DNA from: Campylobacterales bacterium
Lineage (GTDB): Bacteria; Campylobacterota; Campylobacteria; Campylobacterales; QNZT01
Reading direction: 5' to 3'
NCBI GenBank assembly: GCA_027068765.1
Contig: JAMOMC010000009.1
Location: 1-51,327 of the forward strand
Length of the DNA stretch: 51,327 bases
Both the position numbers and the translations under genes were made by a program. Shown piece after piece: positions 1 to 6,880 of this stretch (positions are counted from its first letter, which is position 1; each line of letters begins with the position of its first letter). Below the pieces are notes generated by a model that did not search any database, was not told the DNA's origin, and was given only the letters and a program-made list of their open reading frames with translations.

Positions 1-498
1 CAAGACATTTTTCATCTTTTCATTATCATAGTTATAGTCTGTATCAAAAAAGCCCATCTCTACAAATGCCCCTTTATATCTTCCATTAACTCCTGTAGAA
101 CTTTGGCTTTTTATTAAATCTTGTTTTAATTTATCAATTGTAATATTTGGAATATTCCAATTTTTTTCTGCTTTTTCTGTACCATTTAATCCTTTTTTAA
201 TAAATTCATTTTGGTTTTTAAACCAACTCCATATAAGCATGTTTTCTAATAGTATTAATGTTTCACCAATGTCAGTCTTATTATCATCTTGGATAAGTTG
301 ATATATAACTACATGATTAAATAGATTAAAATTAAAAAGCCTTATATCAAATGTTGCAGAGTTTATTTTATTTTTATATATCTTTTGCCCAAAATATGTC
401 CATATTACTTGAAAACCTAAAGGATCTGCATTAAGAGCTTTAGTCAAAGTCTTATCATGTTTGGTAAAAATATATTCTTTCTCTAGTTCTTGCACCAT
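1..498 (-). CDS. unrecognised protein, 3' end cut by window edge
   Basis: The frame starts with ATG at 496-498 and stays open for 166 codons to the window edge, so the C-terminus is missing. I do not recognise the family. The N-terminus reads MVQELEKEYIFTKHD, followed by an aromatic-rich stretch around residues 28-40 (PLGFQVIWTYFGQ). There is no signal peptide or clear membrane segment, so it is probably cytoplasmic. A strong Shine-Dalgarno sequence, AGGAGGT (508-514), lies 9 bases before the ATG, and a promoter-like pair lies just upstream, so this is very probably a real expressed gene. It diverges from the truncated AAA+ copy at 669. Its position at the edge of a rearranged accessory island suggests an accessory role, but no function can be assigned. 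Confidence 0.75.
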   Translation of the reverse strand, partial: MVQELEKEYIFTKHDKTLTKALNADPLGFQVIWTYFGQKIYKNKINSATFDIRLFNFNLFNHVVIYQLIQDDNKTDIGETLILLENMLIWSWFKNQNEFIKKGLNGTEKAEKNWNIPNITIDKLKQDLIKSQSSTGVNGRYKGAFVEMGFFDTDYNYDNEKMKNVL

Positions 499-517
499 TA
501 ACCAAGTACCTCCTATG

Positions 518-547
518 TTTATACAAATATCGACTAAAATATAACAA
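518..547 (-). promoter_or_regulatory. putative sigma-70 promoter for the edge gene
   Basis: On the minus strand TTGTTA (542-547) and TATAAA (518-523) are separated by 18 bases, and the ribosome binding site of the gene ending at the window edge follows directly. Spacing and sequence fit a vegetative promoter, but it is only a pattern match in AT-rich DNA. Confidence 0.4.
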
Positions 548-573
548 TATTTATACTATTTATAATTACTTCT

Positions 574-1008
574 TCTTCTACAAGCACATAGATAATAAAA
601 AAACCAGACATAAAGCTGTCTTACCATCACTATATACTCTTATCACAAAACTTGATTAGGAGTACATAATGATAAGAAGAAAAAAAATAAAAATATCAGA
701 GCAAGAGTTTGATAAAACAGAATTTGCAGAAAAAGAGTTGGTAGATATACTTATCTTGTGGATGCTTAGAATCATAAAGCTTAATGGAAATAAAGAGTTT
801 TTAGATGAAGTAGCTTATTTTCTTGATTTGGGTATATTTGTAGATATGGATGCTAAGGATTTTCAGCGAAGAGAACCACTTTCTATACTCAAAAAAAATC
901 TTCTAAAACTTGAAAAAAGAAAGAGATTTACAAGCTCTAAAATTTTGACTGCCAATATTAAGAAAATATCTAAGCTTATGCATCTCAATGGTTATGAAGA
1001 GCAGATAT
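574..1008 (+). repeat. 5' copy of the AAA+ gene region (pairs with 4539-5009)
   Basis: This stretch repeats the promoter region and first 126 codons of the intact AAA+ gene downstream. The match starts at TCTTCTACAAGCACATAG and ends at GAAGAGCAGATAT, exactly where the dnaB ATG begins. It is not identical: there are scattered substitutions, and an in-frame gap removes eight codons after residue 50 of the intact protein. The two copies have therefore diverged by mutation, or came from related rather than identical alleles. Confidence 0.9.
606..621 (+). promoter_or_regulatory. AGACA-N6-TGTCT inverted-repeat motif, copy 1
   Basis: AGACATAAAGCTGTCT is an inverted repeat with 5-bp arms (AGACA/TGTCT) and a 6-bp spacer, 47 bases before the ATG of the truncated AAA+ copy. 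The same core occurs at 2829-2843 before the DUF2779 gene and at 4571-4586 before the intact AAA+ gene. Copies 1 and 3 lie in a larger duplication, but copy 2 stands before an unrelated gene, which suggests a shared operator. The WYL regulator nearby is a candidate binder (inference). Confidence 0.5.
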
Positions 1009-1010
1009 GA
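669..1010 (+). pseudogene. truncated N-terminal copy of the tandem AAA+ ATPase
   Basis: The frame encodes 113 residues that match residues 3-126 of the intact AAA+ protein at 4634-6748, with one 8-residue internal gap. It ends at EEQI because the join to dnaB creates a TGA (1008-1010). The two ATPase cores, which begin near residue 240 in the intact protein, are absent, so no ATPase can be made. AGGAG (658-662) lies 6 bases before the ATG, so the fragment is probably still translated. Its stop overlaps the dnaB start as ATGA, which would couple dnaB translation to it. It could act as a free N-terminal domain, but a broken duplicate is simpler. Confidence 0.85.
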
Positions 1011-2398
1011 GTGAAAATAGACTACACAATTTAAATATCGAAAGAGCAGTTTTAAGCTCAATCCTTTTTGATCCCGCTCTTTATGAGGAGGCGGCGGCAA
1101 AACTAAAACCTAGAGATTTTTACTTGCCAGATCATAGTAGTATATTTGAAGCTATGGAGGAGCTAGAGCGAGAGAACCAACCTATAGATGAAGAGTTTTT
1201 GCGTAAAAAGTTACTTCAAAAAAACAAATTTAATGAAGATGTTTTTATAGAGATTATCTCTTCAAGTCCGCTCTCAAATTCACAAGCTTATATAGGTGAG
1301 ATCAAAGAGAAAGCTGTCAAACGAGAGCTTGTTAAACTTGCAAGACAGATCAAAGAGGTAGCTATTGATCAAGATTTGCCAAGTGATGATGTACTTGATG
1401 TTATACAGAAAAGACTTTATGAAATATCTCTTGATGCAACAACTAAAGAGTTTCGTGACTCTAGTGAGATGGTTATATCTACCATAAAACATATACATGA
1501 AATGAAAAAAAGAGGTAACAATGGAATTATCGGGGTTGATACTGGATTTCGTGAGTTAAATGAACATACGGCAGGATTTACTGAAGGTCAACTCATAATA
1601 ATAGCAGCTCGTCCTGCTATGGGTAAAACTTCGCTTGTTTTAAATATGGCTCAAAAAGCTCTTGATGATGGTAGAGGTGTTGCTATATTTTCACTAGAGA
1701 TGCCTGCAGAAGAGCTTATGACAAGAATGCTTAGTGCAAAAACTTCTATACCTCTTCAAAATTTAAAAGTAGGTGATATGAGTGATGATCAATGGTCTGA
1801 TCTGGCTCGTGCAACCGATGTCATAAGTCGTCAAAAGTTATTTGTAGATGATGATAGTTTGATAAATATAAACCAGATGAGAAGTAAACTTAGAAAGTTA
1901 AAGATGCAACATCCAGAGATTGCTATTATGATAGTTGATTATCTTCAACTTATGAATGGCACAAGTGGTAAAGATAGACATTTAGAAGTGAGTGAAATTA
2001 GCCGTGGATTAAAACTGCTAGCTAGAGAGCTTAATATGCCAATTATTGCACTTTCCCAATTAAATCGTGGTGTTGAGAGTCGTCATGATAAAAGACCAAT
2101 GCTTAGTGATATTAGAGAGTCTGGGAGTATTGAACAAGATGCAGATATCATTCTTTTTGTCTATCGTGATGATGTTTATAAGGGTCGTGCAGAGAAAGAG
2201 AAAGAGAAAAAAGCTAAAGCTGAAGGGCGAGAGTATAGAAGTACTTTTATTGAAAAACCAGAAGAGGATGCAGAGTTAATTATCGGTAAAAATAGAAGTG
2301 GTCCTGTGGGAAATGCAAATATAGTTTTTCAAAAAAGATTTACAAGATTTGTAGACAAGGGGAGTCCTCCTATCGAAATTATTTATGAAGAGAAATAA
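1007..2398 (+). CDS. dnaB: replicative DNA helicase DnaB
   Basis: This is the hexameric 5'-3' helicase that unwinds DNA ahead of the chromosomal replication fork. At 463 residues it has the usual length. An N-terminal primase-interaction domain covers about residues 1-110. The RecA-like motor has Walker A ARPAMGKTSL (201-210), Walker B IVDYLQ (309-314), the LSQLNRGVESR motif (349-359) and SDIRESGSIEQDAD (367-380). A charged lysine/glutamate-rich insert near residues 395-420 is typical of Campylobacterota DnaB. The start MSENRLHNLNIERAV fits the family. The gene begins exactly where a 5' fragment of an AAA+ gene ends, and a 3' fragment of that gene follows it, so the usual promoter and ribosome binding site of dnaB have been replaced. 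As the only dnaB in view and intact, it is probably the essential copy. Confidence 0.97.
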   Translation: MSENRLHNLNIERAVLSSILFDPALYEEAAAKLKPRDFYLPDHSSIFEAMEELERENQPIDEEFLRKKLLQKNKFNEDVFIEIISSSPLSNSQAYIGEIKEKAVKRELVKLARQIKEVAIDQDLPSDDVLDVIQKRLYEISLDATTKEFRDSSEMVISTIKHIHEMKKRGNNGIIGVDTGFRELNEHTAGFTEGQLIIIAARPAMGKTSLVLNMAQKALDDGRGVAIFSLEMPAEELMTRMLSAKTSIPLQNLKVGDMSDDQWSDLARATDVISRQKLFVDDDSLININQMRSKLRKLKMQHPEIAIMIVDYLQLMNGTSGKDRHLEVSEISRGLKLLARELNMPIIALSQLNRGVESRHDKRPMLSDIRESGSIEQDADIILFVYRDDVYKGRAEKEKEKKAKAEGREYRSTFIEKPEEDAELIIGKNRSGPVGNANIVFQKRFTRFVDKGSPPIEIIYEEK

Positions 2399-2612
2399 GG
2401 AGGTCAAAATATAGATTTTTTTCCAATTTAAGATTGATTTGACAATAATTATTTTGATAATGTTGTTTGCTTATGTGAGATTATTTGTGATGATGGCTGT
2501 TGGGTTTTTTCTCTATCTCTTTTTGATCCATTTTTCACAGCATAGTCCGCTTGTGAGTTTGAGAGATTTTGTAGAGAGGTTGGAGGATGAAGTTATGGTG
2601 AAAGGGGTTTAA
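2397..2612 (+). pseudogene. hydrophobic reading frame joined to AAA+ C-terminal tail
   Basis: A perfect AAGGAGGT (2397-2404) overlaps the end of dnaB and is followed 6 bases later by ATA, not ATG. That frame stops after six codons, but removing one T from the T run at 2416-2422 would join it to a frame that runs to TAA at 2610-2612. The only canonical early start in the open frame is TTG at 2439 or ATG at 2460. It encodes about 40 hydrophobic residues (LTIIILIMLFAYV, then VGFFLYLFLIHF), then switches in frame to VSLRDFVERLEDEV, the C-terminal tail of the AAA+ protein. I read this as the remnant of a membrane protein gene once downstream of dnaB, cut and joined to an AAA+ fragment. In Helicobacter comEC follows dnaB, but I cannot show that this is comEC. 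Confidence 0.5.
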
Positions 2613-2640
2613 GATATTAAGGTAGTTAGGTTTATATAAA
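2553..2640 (+). repeat. 3' fragment of the AAA+ gene (pairs with 6662-6749)
   Basis: From GTGAGTTTGAGAGATTTTGT onward the sequence follows the last 29 codons of the intact AAA+ gene with about 15 substitutions, including one that turns GTTGAA into GTTTAA and so gives an early stop. With the 5' copy at 574-1008 it brackets dnaB, as if dnaB replaced the middle of a second AAA+ gene. Confidence 0.85.
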
Positions 2641-2697
2641 TAATTTCTGCTTAATTGTAATTAGATAGAATAGTTAAATATTTGAAAAGGTATAAAG

Positions 2698-2805
2698 ATG
2701 ACAGAAGAAGAAAAATATAAAAATTTTTTTGATAAAATAGAGAAATTTAAAATCAAACAAACTCAACAGAAGCAAAGAGGTTTGAATAACTATAAAAAAA
2801 ATTAG
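2698..2805 (+). pseudogene. 35-codon frame, likely N-terminal remnant of a PD-(D/E)XK family protein
   Basis: The ATG at 2698 is preceded by AAAAGG with a 7-base spacer. The product is strongly charged (MTEEEKYKNFFDKIEKFK, then a glutamine/lysine-rich run and RGLNNY) and ends at TAG 2803-2805. The KxKQxxQKQRGLN(D/N)YN-type beginning is what I remember from N-termini of PDDEXK_4-type nucleases, which are normally several hundred residues long, so this is probably a truncated start. A genuine small protein cannot be excluded. It lies between the AAA+ tail fragment and the DUF2779 gene. Confidence 0.4.
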
Positions 2806-2828
2806 GATTAGTTTGCCTATTATAAACT

Positions 2829-2843
2829 AGACATAAAGCTGTC
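2829..2843 (+). promoter_or_regulatory. AGACA-N6-TGTC inverted-repeat motif, copy 2
   Basis: AGACATAAAGCTGTC lies 20 bases before the DUF2779 start codon and matches copies 1 and 3 base for base over 15 positions. CATAAT overlaps its right end (2843-2848) and could serve as a -10 element, so a protein bound here would block the promoter. The flanking sequence does not match that around copies 1 and 3, so this copy is not explained by the AAA+ duplication. Confidence 0.5.
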
Positions 2844-2863
2844 ATAATAAAAAGGAATCACCC

Positions 2864-4327
2864 ATGACCCTCTCAAAATCTCAATACATCCGAGGACTCC
2901 AATGCCATAAATCCCTATGGCTCCATAAAAACAATCCTGAGTTAAAAGATACTCCAGATGAACAAACTAAGTCGCTTTTTAAAACAGGTGGTAGTGTTGG
3001 GGAGTTAGCGAAAGAGTTGTTTCCTGATGGTGAGGAGGTAGAGTTTAATCCTGATGATTTTTCTAACATGGCAGAAAAAACTAAAGAGCTTATAGCAAGT
3101 GATACTAAAGTTATTTATGAAGCAACATTTAGAGAAAAAGGTATCTTTGCTATGGCAGATATCTTGGTCAAAAATGGTAACACTTGGGATATTTATGAAG
3201 TAAAATCATCTACACAAGTTAAAGAGTATCATCTAAACGATACATCGATACAGTGGTATGCACTTTGTGATACACTGAAGTTAAACCGTGCCTATATCAT
3301 ACATATCAACAACAGTTATATAAGAGAAAGTTTTTTAGATATAGAAGCACTTTTTACCAAAGTAGATATTACAGAGATAGTAAAAGATAAACAGGTTTCC
3401 ATAGAACACAATTTACAACAGATGAAAACAATGCTCTCAAAATCTATGCCAAATATCGACATCGGTAAACATTGCCACAACCCTTACACTTGCGACTTTT
3501 ATAGTCATTGTTGGTCACATGTACCAACTCCATCGGTTTTTAATCTCTACTGGATGAGTGGAAAAAAGAAATTTGAGATGTATGGCAAAGGGATATTGCA
3601 CTATGATGATATTTTACCAAGCATGGTATTAAATAGCACACAAACTTTACAGATAAATACAGCCAAAACAAAAAAGCCTCATATAGATAAGCCTATCATA
3701 AAAAAGTTTTTGCAGAGTGCTATTTATCCGTTAAATTTTTTTGATTTTGAGACTTTTCAAAATGCTATCCCTAGATTTGATAGACAAAAACCTTATGCTC
3801 AGATACCATTTCAATACTCTCTTCATATTCTCTATGAAGATGGAAGAGTTGAACACAAAGAGTTTTTAGGTGATGAAAACAGCGACCCAAGAAAAGAGTT
3901 GATAGCTCAGATGCTTAGTGATATCACACCAACTGGAAGTATCGTAGCTTACAATAAAAGCTTTGAGATAGGTGTTATCAGAGCTTTAGCTAAGTATAGA
4001 GTTGAGTTTTTAGATGCACTTTTGGCATTGACTGATAGATTTGTGGACTTGATAGTGCCGTTTAGACAAAGAGGCTATTATCATCCTGATTTTAATGGTA
4101 GTTTCTCTCTAAAATCTGTACTTCCTGCACTTTTTCCAAATGATAATGAATTAAATTATAAAAAGTTAGAGATACAAAATGGTGGCATGGCTATGGATAC
4201 TTTTGCCAATCTTCACTTGTTAAAAGATAAAAATTTAAGAGAAAAAATACGAGCAGATTTATTAGCCTATTGTTATTTAGATACTTTGGCAATGGTGAAG
4301 ATATGGGAAAAGTTAAAAGATATATAA
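2864..4327 (+). CDS. DUF2779 protein: Cas4/AddB-like nuclease fused to DEDD-type exonuclease domain
   Basis: This 487-residue protein has two apparent catalytic parts. Residues 1-220 resemble RecB/Cas4-type PD-(D/E)XK nucleases: D99 (MADIL) and E112-x-K114 (IYEVKSS) form the expected active site. Cysteines C14, C204, C210 and C216 have the spacing of the 4Fe-4S clamp of Cas4 and AddB. Residues 285-487 are the DUF2779 region and look like an RNase H-fold 3'-5' exonuclease, with D294-x-E296 (FFDFET), D395 and D473 (YLDT) as probable metal ligands. It probably acts on DNA ends in the cytoplasm; substrate and partner are unknown. The ATG follows AAAAGGA at normal spacing. A 48-bp piece of this gene is repeated at 7367-7414. 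The AGACA-N6-TGTC motif shared with the AAA+ gene suggests the two are co-regulated. Confidence 0.85.
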   Translation: MTLSKSQYIRGLQCHKSLWLHKNNPELKDTPDEQTKSLFKTGGSVGELAKELFPDGEEVEFNPDDFSNMAEKTKELIASDTKVIYEATFREKGIFAMADILVKNGNTWDIYEVKSSTQVKEYHLNDTSIQWYALCDTLKLNRAYIIHINNSYIRESFLDIEALFTKVDITEIVKDKQVSIEHNLQQMKTMLSKSMPNIDIGKHCHNPYTCDFYSHCWSHVPTPSVFNLYWMSGKKKFEMYGKGILHYDDILPSMVLNSTQTLQINTAKTKKPHIDKPIIKKFLQSAIYPLNFFDFETFQNAIPRFDRQKPYAQIPFQYSLHILYEDGRVEHKEFLGDENSDPRKELIAQMLSDITPTGSIVAYNKSFEIGVIRALAKYRVEFLDALLALTDRFVDLIVPFRQRGYYHPDFNGSFSLKSVLPALFPNDNELNYKKLEIQNGGMAMDTFANLHLLKDKNLREKIRADLLAYCYLDTLAMVKIWEKLKDI

Positions 4328-4365
4328 TCTTCTAAATCAAAATTTGAAAGTGAAAAATAAAATTT

Positions 4366-4443
4366 ATGGTATACAAACATAATTATGACAAAATTCTCAC
4401 TCGTCTTACAATCATCCTCTCACGTTCTTTTTTAATTTCATAA
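4366..4443 (+). pseudogene. 5' remnant of a WYL-type regulator gene
   Basis: ATG at 4366 opens a 25-codon frame whose first 20 codons (MVYKHNYDKILTRLTIILSR) are nearly the same as the start of the intact WYL gene on the other strand at 8326 (MAYKHDYDKILTRLTIILSR). Most DNA differences are at third positions. After residue 20 the similarity ends and the frame stops at TAA (4441-4443). The many synonymous changes mean this is the debris of a related WYL gene, not a recent copy of the intact one. Confidence 0.8.
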
Positions 4444-4538
4444 CATTTCTTTGCCTAAATAATTTTATAGTGAAATACTGACAAAATTTTGAAAAAGTGA
4501 ATATATAAATAGTTGATTGGAATTGTTATGGTACTCCC

Positions 4539-5009
4539 TCTTCTACAAGCACATAGATAATAAAAAAACCAGACATAAAGCTGTCTTATCATTATTATAT
4601 ACTCTTATCACAAAACTTGATTAGGAGTACATGATGGTAAAAAGAAGAAGAAAAAAAAAGATAAAAATGTCAGAGCAAGAGTTTGACAAAACAGAATTTG
4701 TAGAAAAAGAGTTGGTAGATAAACTTACCTTGTGGATGCTTAGAATCATCATAAAGCTTTATGGAAATAAAGAGTTTTTAGATGAAAATAACTCTTTTTT
4801 AAGAGATGAAGTAGCTTATTTTCTTGATTTGGGTAAATTTGTAGATATGGATGCTAAGGATTTTCAGCGAAGAGAACCACTTGCTATACTCAAAAAAAAT
4901 CTTCTAAAATTTGAAAAGAGAAAGAGATTTACAAGCTCTAAAATTTTGACTGCTAATATTAAGAAAATATCTAAGCTTATGCATCTCAATGGTTATGAAG
5001 AGCAGATAT
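4539..5009 (+). repeat. upstream region and 5' part of intact AAA+ gene (pairs with 574-1008)
   Basis: This is the full-length member of the direct repeat. It keeps the eight codons missing from the other copy and continues into the rest of the gene where the other copy breaks off at dnaB. The two members lie about 4 kb apart in the same orientation, so recombination between them could delete dnaB and the DUF2779 gene. Confidence 0.9.
4571..4586 (+). promoter_or_regulatory. AGACA-N6-TGTCT inverted-repeat motif, copy 3
   Basis: AGACATAAAGCTGTCT lies 47 bases before ATG 4634 and is identical to copy 1 over 16 bases. TATACT about 12 bases downstream may be the -10 element of the AAA+ promoter. 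The role as an operator is inferred from its recurrence before a third, unrelated coding sequence. Confidence 0.5.
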
Positions 5010-6748
5010 TAGAGTATTTTATACTGCTAGACCAGTATGCAATACTTCAAATGACAACAAATTTTCTTGGTAATAGTCTTAATACAATGCGAGCCAAAAA
5101 AATACTTAGTGTTATTTTGGATATTCCTATATCTGGAATCAATAATGCTTTTAAATCAGATTCAAAATTTAGCAAATCCTCTCTAATTACTATTTTCAAA
5201 AATGATACACAGAGTATATCATCAAAATTTCAGATCACTAGCTCAGAGTTTGCAGACAATATGTTAAATCTTGATGAAGATATATCTGAGATGATAAAAG
5301 ATTCTGTAAGACCTTGTAATAAAAGTGATTTATCAATCAAAGATTATGAACATATACAAAAAGATATCGATATCCTCTTGCCTTACTTAAAAACTGCCTA
5401 TGAAACAAAAACATCAGGGGTAAATATACTTCTTTACGGACTTCCTGGAACTGGTAAAACAGAATTAGCAAAAGTTATCTCTAAAGCACTAGATATAAAT
5501 CTTTATGAGATAAGTTATGCAGATACAAGTGATGAAGTTATTAGTAGTAAAGAGCGCCTTATGGCCTATAAAACAGCCCAAACATTTTTTGCTTACAAAA
5601 ATACTATGTTGATGTATGATGAAGCAGAGGATATCTTTGATAGTAGTGATAGTCTATTTATGTCTAAAAAACAGAAAGATAAAGCATGGATAAATAGAAT
5701 CCTTGAAAACAATACTGTACCAACTATTTGGATAACAAACAATATCTATAGTATAGATAATGCCATGATAAGACGCTTTGATGTGAGTATTGAGATGCCT
5801 ATACCTAAAAGATCAAAAAGAGTTCAAATCATCAAAAAATACACTAATAATTTTCTTGATGAACAAAGTATCAAAATTATTTCTGAAAATAAAAATATCG
5901 CACCGGCACTTATCACTCGTGCAGCTAAAGTGATGAGTGCTATACAGACAAATGAAAGTTCCAAAGTATTTATACAAGTGCTAAACAACACACTCAAAGC
6001 ACAAGGATACAAAGAGATAAAAGAGAGTCTCACTAATCCTCTCTCAAATCTCTATGACTCACGATTTATCAATACAACCATGGATTTGGAGGTTTTGGCA
6101 CAGGGTATCAAAAAACACCAAAATGCTCGCCTATGTCTCTATGGAGTAGCTGGAACTGGCAAAAGTACCTTTGGTAGATATATAGCCCAAAGCTTAGATA
6201 AACCTGCTCTTTTAAAAAAAGGAAGCGATTTGATAAGTAAATGGGTAGGAGGAACAGAGGAAAATATAGCTAATGCTTTTGAAGAAGCAAAGGAGGAAAA
6301 AGCAATTTTAATCTTTGATGAAGTAGATAGTTTCTTGGCTAATCGTACACAAGCCGTACGAAACTGGGAAGTAACTCAAGTCAATGAGATGCTTGTGCAG
6401 ATGGAAAATTTTGAAGGTATCTTCATAGCTACAACAAACTTGATGAATAATCTAGATCGTGCAAGTCTTAGACGATTTGATTTAAAATTAGAGTTTGACT
6501 ATCTAAAAAAAGAGCAAGCTTGGAATATGTTTGTTTTGTATTGTAAGGAGTTAAATTTGTCTAAACCTTCTTTTTCATGCAGAAAATCTGTAGAAAATTT
6601 AAGATACCTCACCCCTGGAGACTTTGCAGCTGTTGTGAGACAAAATAGATTTAGACCTATGGTGAGTTTGAGAGATTTTGTGGAGAGATTGGAAGATGAA
6701 GTTAGGGTTAAAGGGGTTGAAGATGTTAATGTGGCTGGGTTTAGATAA
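4634..6748 (+). CDS. tandem AAA+ ATPase with two ATPase cores
   Basis: The protein has about 704 residues. A helical N-terminal region (1-235) precedes two AAA+ modules. Numbering from the first of the two adjacent ATGs, module 1 has Walker A GLPGTGKT (270-277), Walker B LMYDEAED (327-334) and RRFD (381-384). Module 2 has Walker A GVAGTGKS (505-512), Walker B ILIFDEVDS (559-567) and RRFD (614-617). Both look competent for ATP hydrolysis, as in chaperone-like remodelling enzymes of the p97/CDC48/SpoVK kind. No membrane segment or protease domain is seen, and the substrate is unknown. I chose ATG 4634 over 4631 because AGGAG (4623-4627) then has a 6-base spacer, as in the truncated copy at 669. 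It neighbours nuclease, antitoxin and WYL genes, which points to an accessory, perhaps defensive, function. Confidence 0.85.
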   Translation: MVKRRRKKKIKMSEQEFDKTEFVEKELVDKLTLWMLRIIIKLYGNKEFLDENNSFLRDEVAYFLDLGKFVDMDAKDFQRREPLAILKKNLLKFEKRKRFTSSKILTANIKKISKLMHLNGYEEQILEYFILLDQYAILQMTTNFLGNSLNTMRAKKILSVILDIPISGINNAFKSDSKFSKSSLITIFKNDTQSISSKFQITSSEFADNMLNLDEDISEMIKDSVRPCNKSDLSIKDYEHIQKDIDILLPYLKTAYETKTSGVNILLYGLPGTGKTELAKVISKALDINLYEISYADTSDEVISSKERLMAYKTAQTFFAYKNTMLMYDEAEDIFDSSDSLFMSKKQKDKAWINRILENNTVPTIWITNNIYSIDNAMIRRFDVSIEMPIPKRSKRVQIIKKYTNNFLDEQSIKIISENKNIAPALITRAAKVMSAIQTNESSKVFIQVLNNTLKAQGYKEIKESLTNPLSNLYDSRFINTTMDLEVLAQGIKKHQNARLCLYGVAGTGKSTFGRYIAQSLDKPALLKKGSDLISKWVGGTEENIANAFEEAKEEKAILIFDEVDSFLANRTQAVRNWEVTQVNEMLVQMENFEGIFIATTNLMNNLDRASLRRFDLKLEFDYLKKEQAWNMFVLYCKELNLSKPSFSCRKSVENLRYLTPGDFAAVVRQNRFRPMVSLRDFVERLEDEVRVKGVEDVNVAGFR

Positions 6749-6828
6749 AAAGTTAAAAAAACATTTCAAAATGAAATAAAATTTTACTTAAATCTTTTTA
6801 AATAGTATACTTTTAAAAAATAATCAAC

Positions 6829-6857
6829 TTGACAAAATTAACCTAATAGGTTAAAAT
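6829..6857 (+). promoter_or_regulatory. promoter of the mqsRA-like operon
   Basis: TTGACA (6829-6834) and TAAAAT (6852-6857) are separated by 17 bases, close to the sigma-70 consensus. Transcription would start near 6864, just before the AAGGA ribosome binding site (6871-6875) of the shortened toxin frame. The spacer contains the operator, so antitoxin binding should repress the operon. Confidence 0.75.
6839..6853 (+). promoter_or_regulatory. MqsA-type operator palindrome
   Basis: TAACCTAATAGGTTA is a perfect inverted repeat (TAACCTA-A-TAGGTTA). It contains AACCT-N3-AGGTT, the established operator form bound by E. coli MqsA at its own promoter. It lies between the -35 and -10 elements directly upstream of a gene for an MqsA-family antitoxin, so autoregulation is very likely. 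Confidence 0.8.
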
Positions 6858-6880
6858 GACAGTTGAAATAAAGGAACTAC

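Larger units (their letters stand above)
4328..4630 (+). other. intergenic patchwork between DUF2779 and AAA+ genes
   Basis: This 303-base stretch contains no intact gene. It holds a 5' fragment of a WYL regulator gene (4366-4443), about 95 bases of AT-rich DNA with no recognised feature, and then the start of the duplicated AAA+ upstream region (from 4539) with motif copy 3. No clear hairpin terminator follows the DUF2779 gene. Confidence 0.6.
6749..6880 (+). other. intergenic region carrying the mqsRA-type control site
   Basis: These 132 AT-rich bases between the AAA+ gene and the toxin remnant contain a vegetative promoter and an MqsA-type operator near the right end. The left 80 bases show no recognised feature and no clear terminator hairpin. 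Confidence 0.5.

Noticed and set aside
574-6749. Composite transposon with AAA+ copies as ends
   Set aside because: The repeats are parts of one coding gene, no transposase or target-site duplication is visible, and the right-hand member is the intact gene itself.
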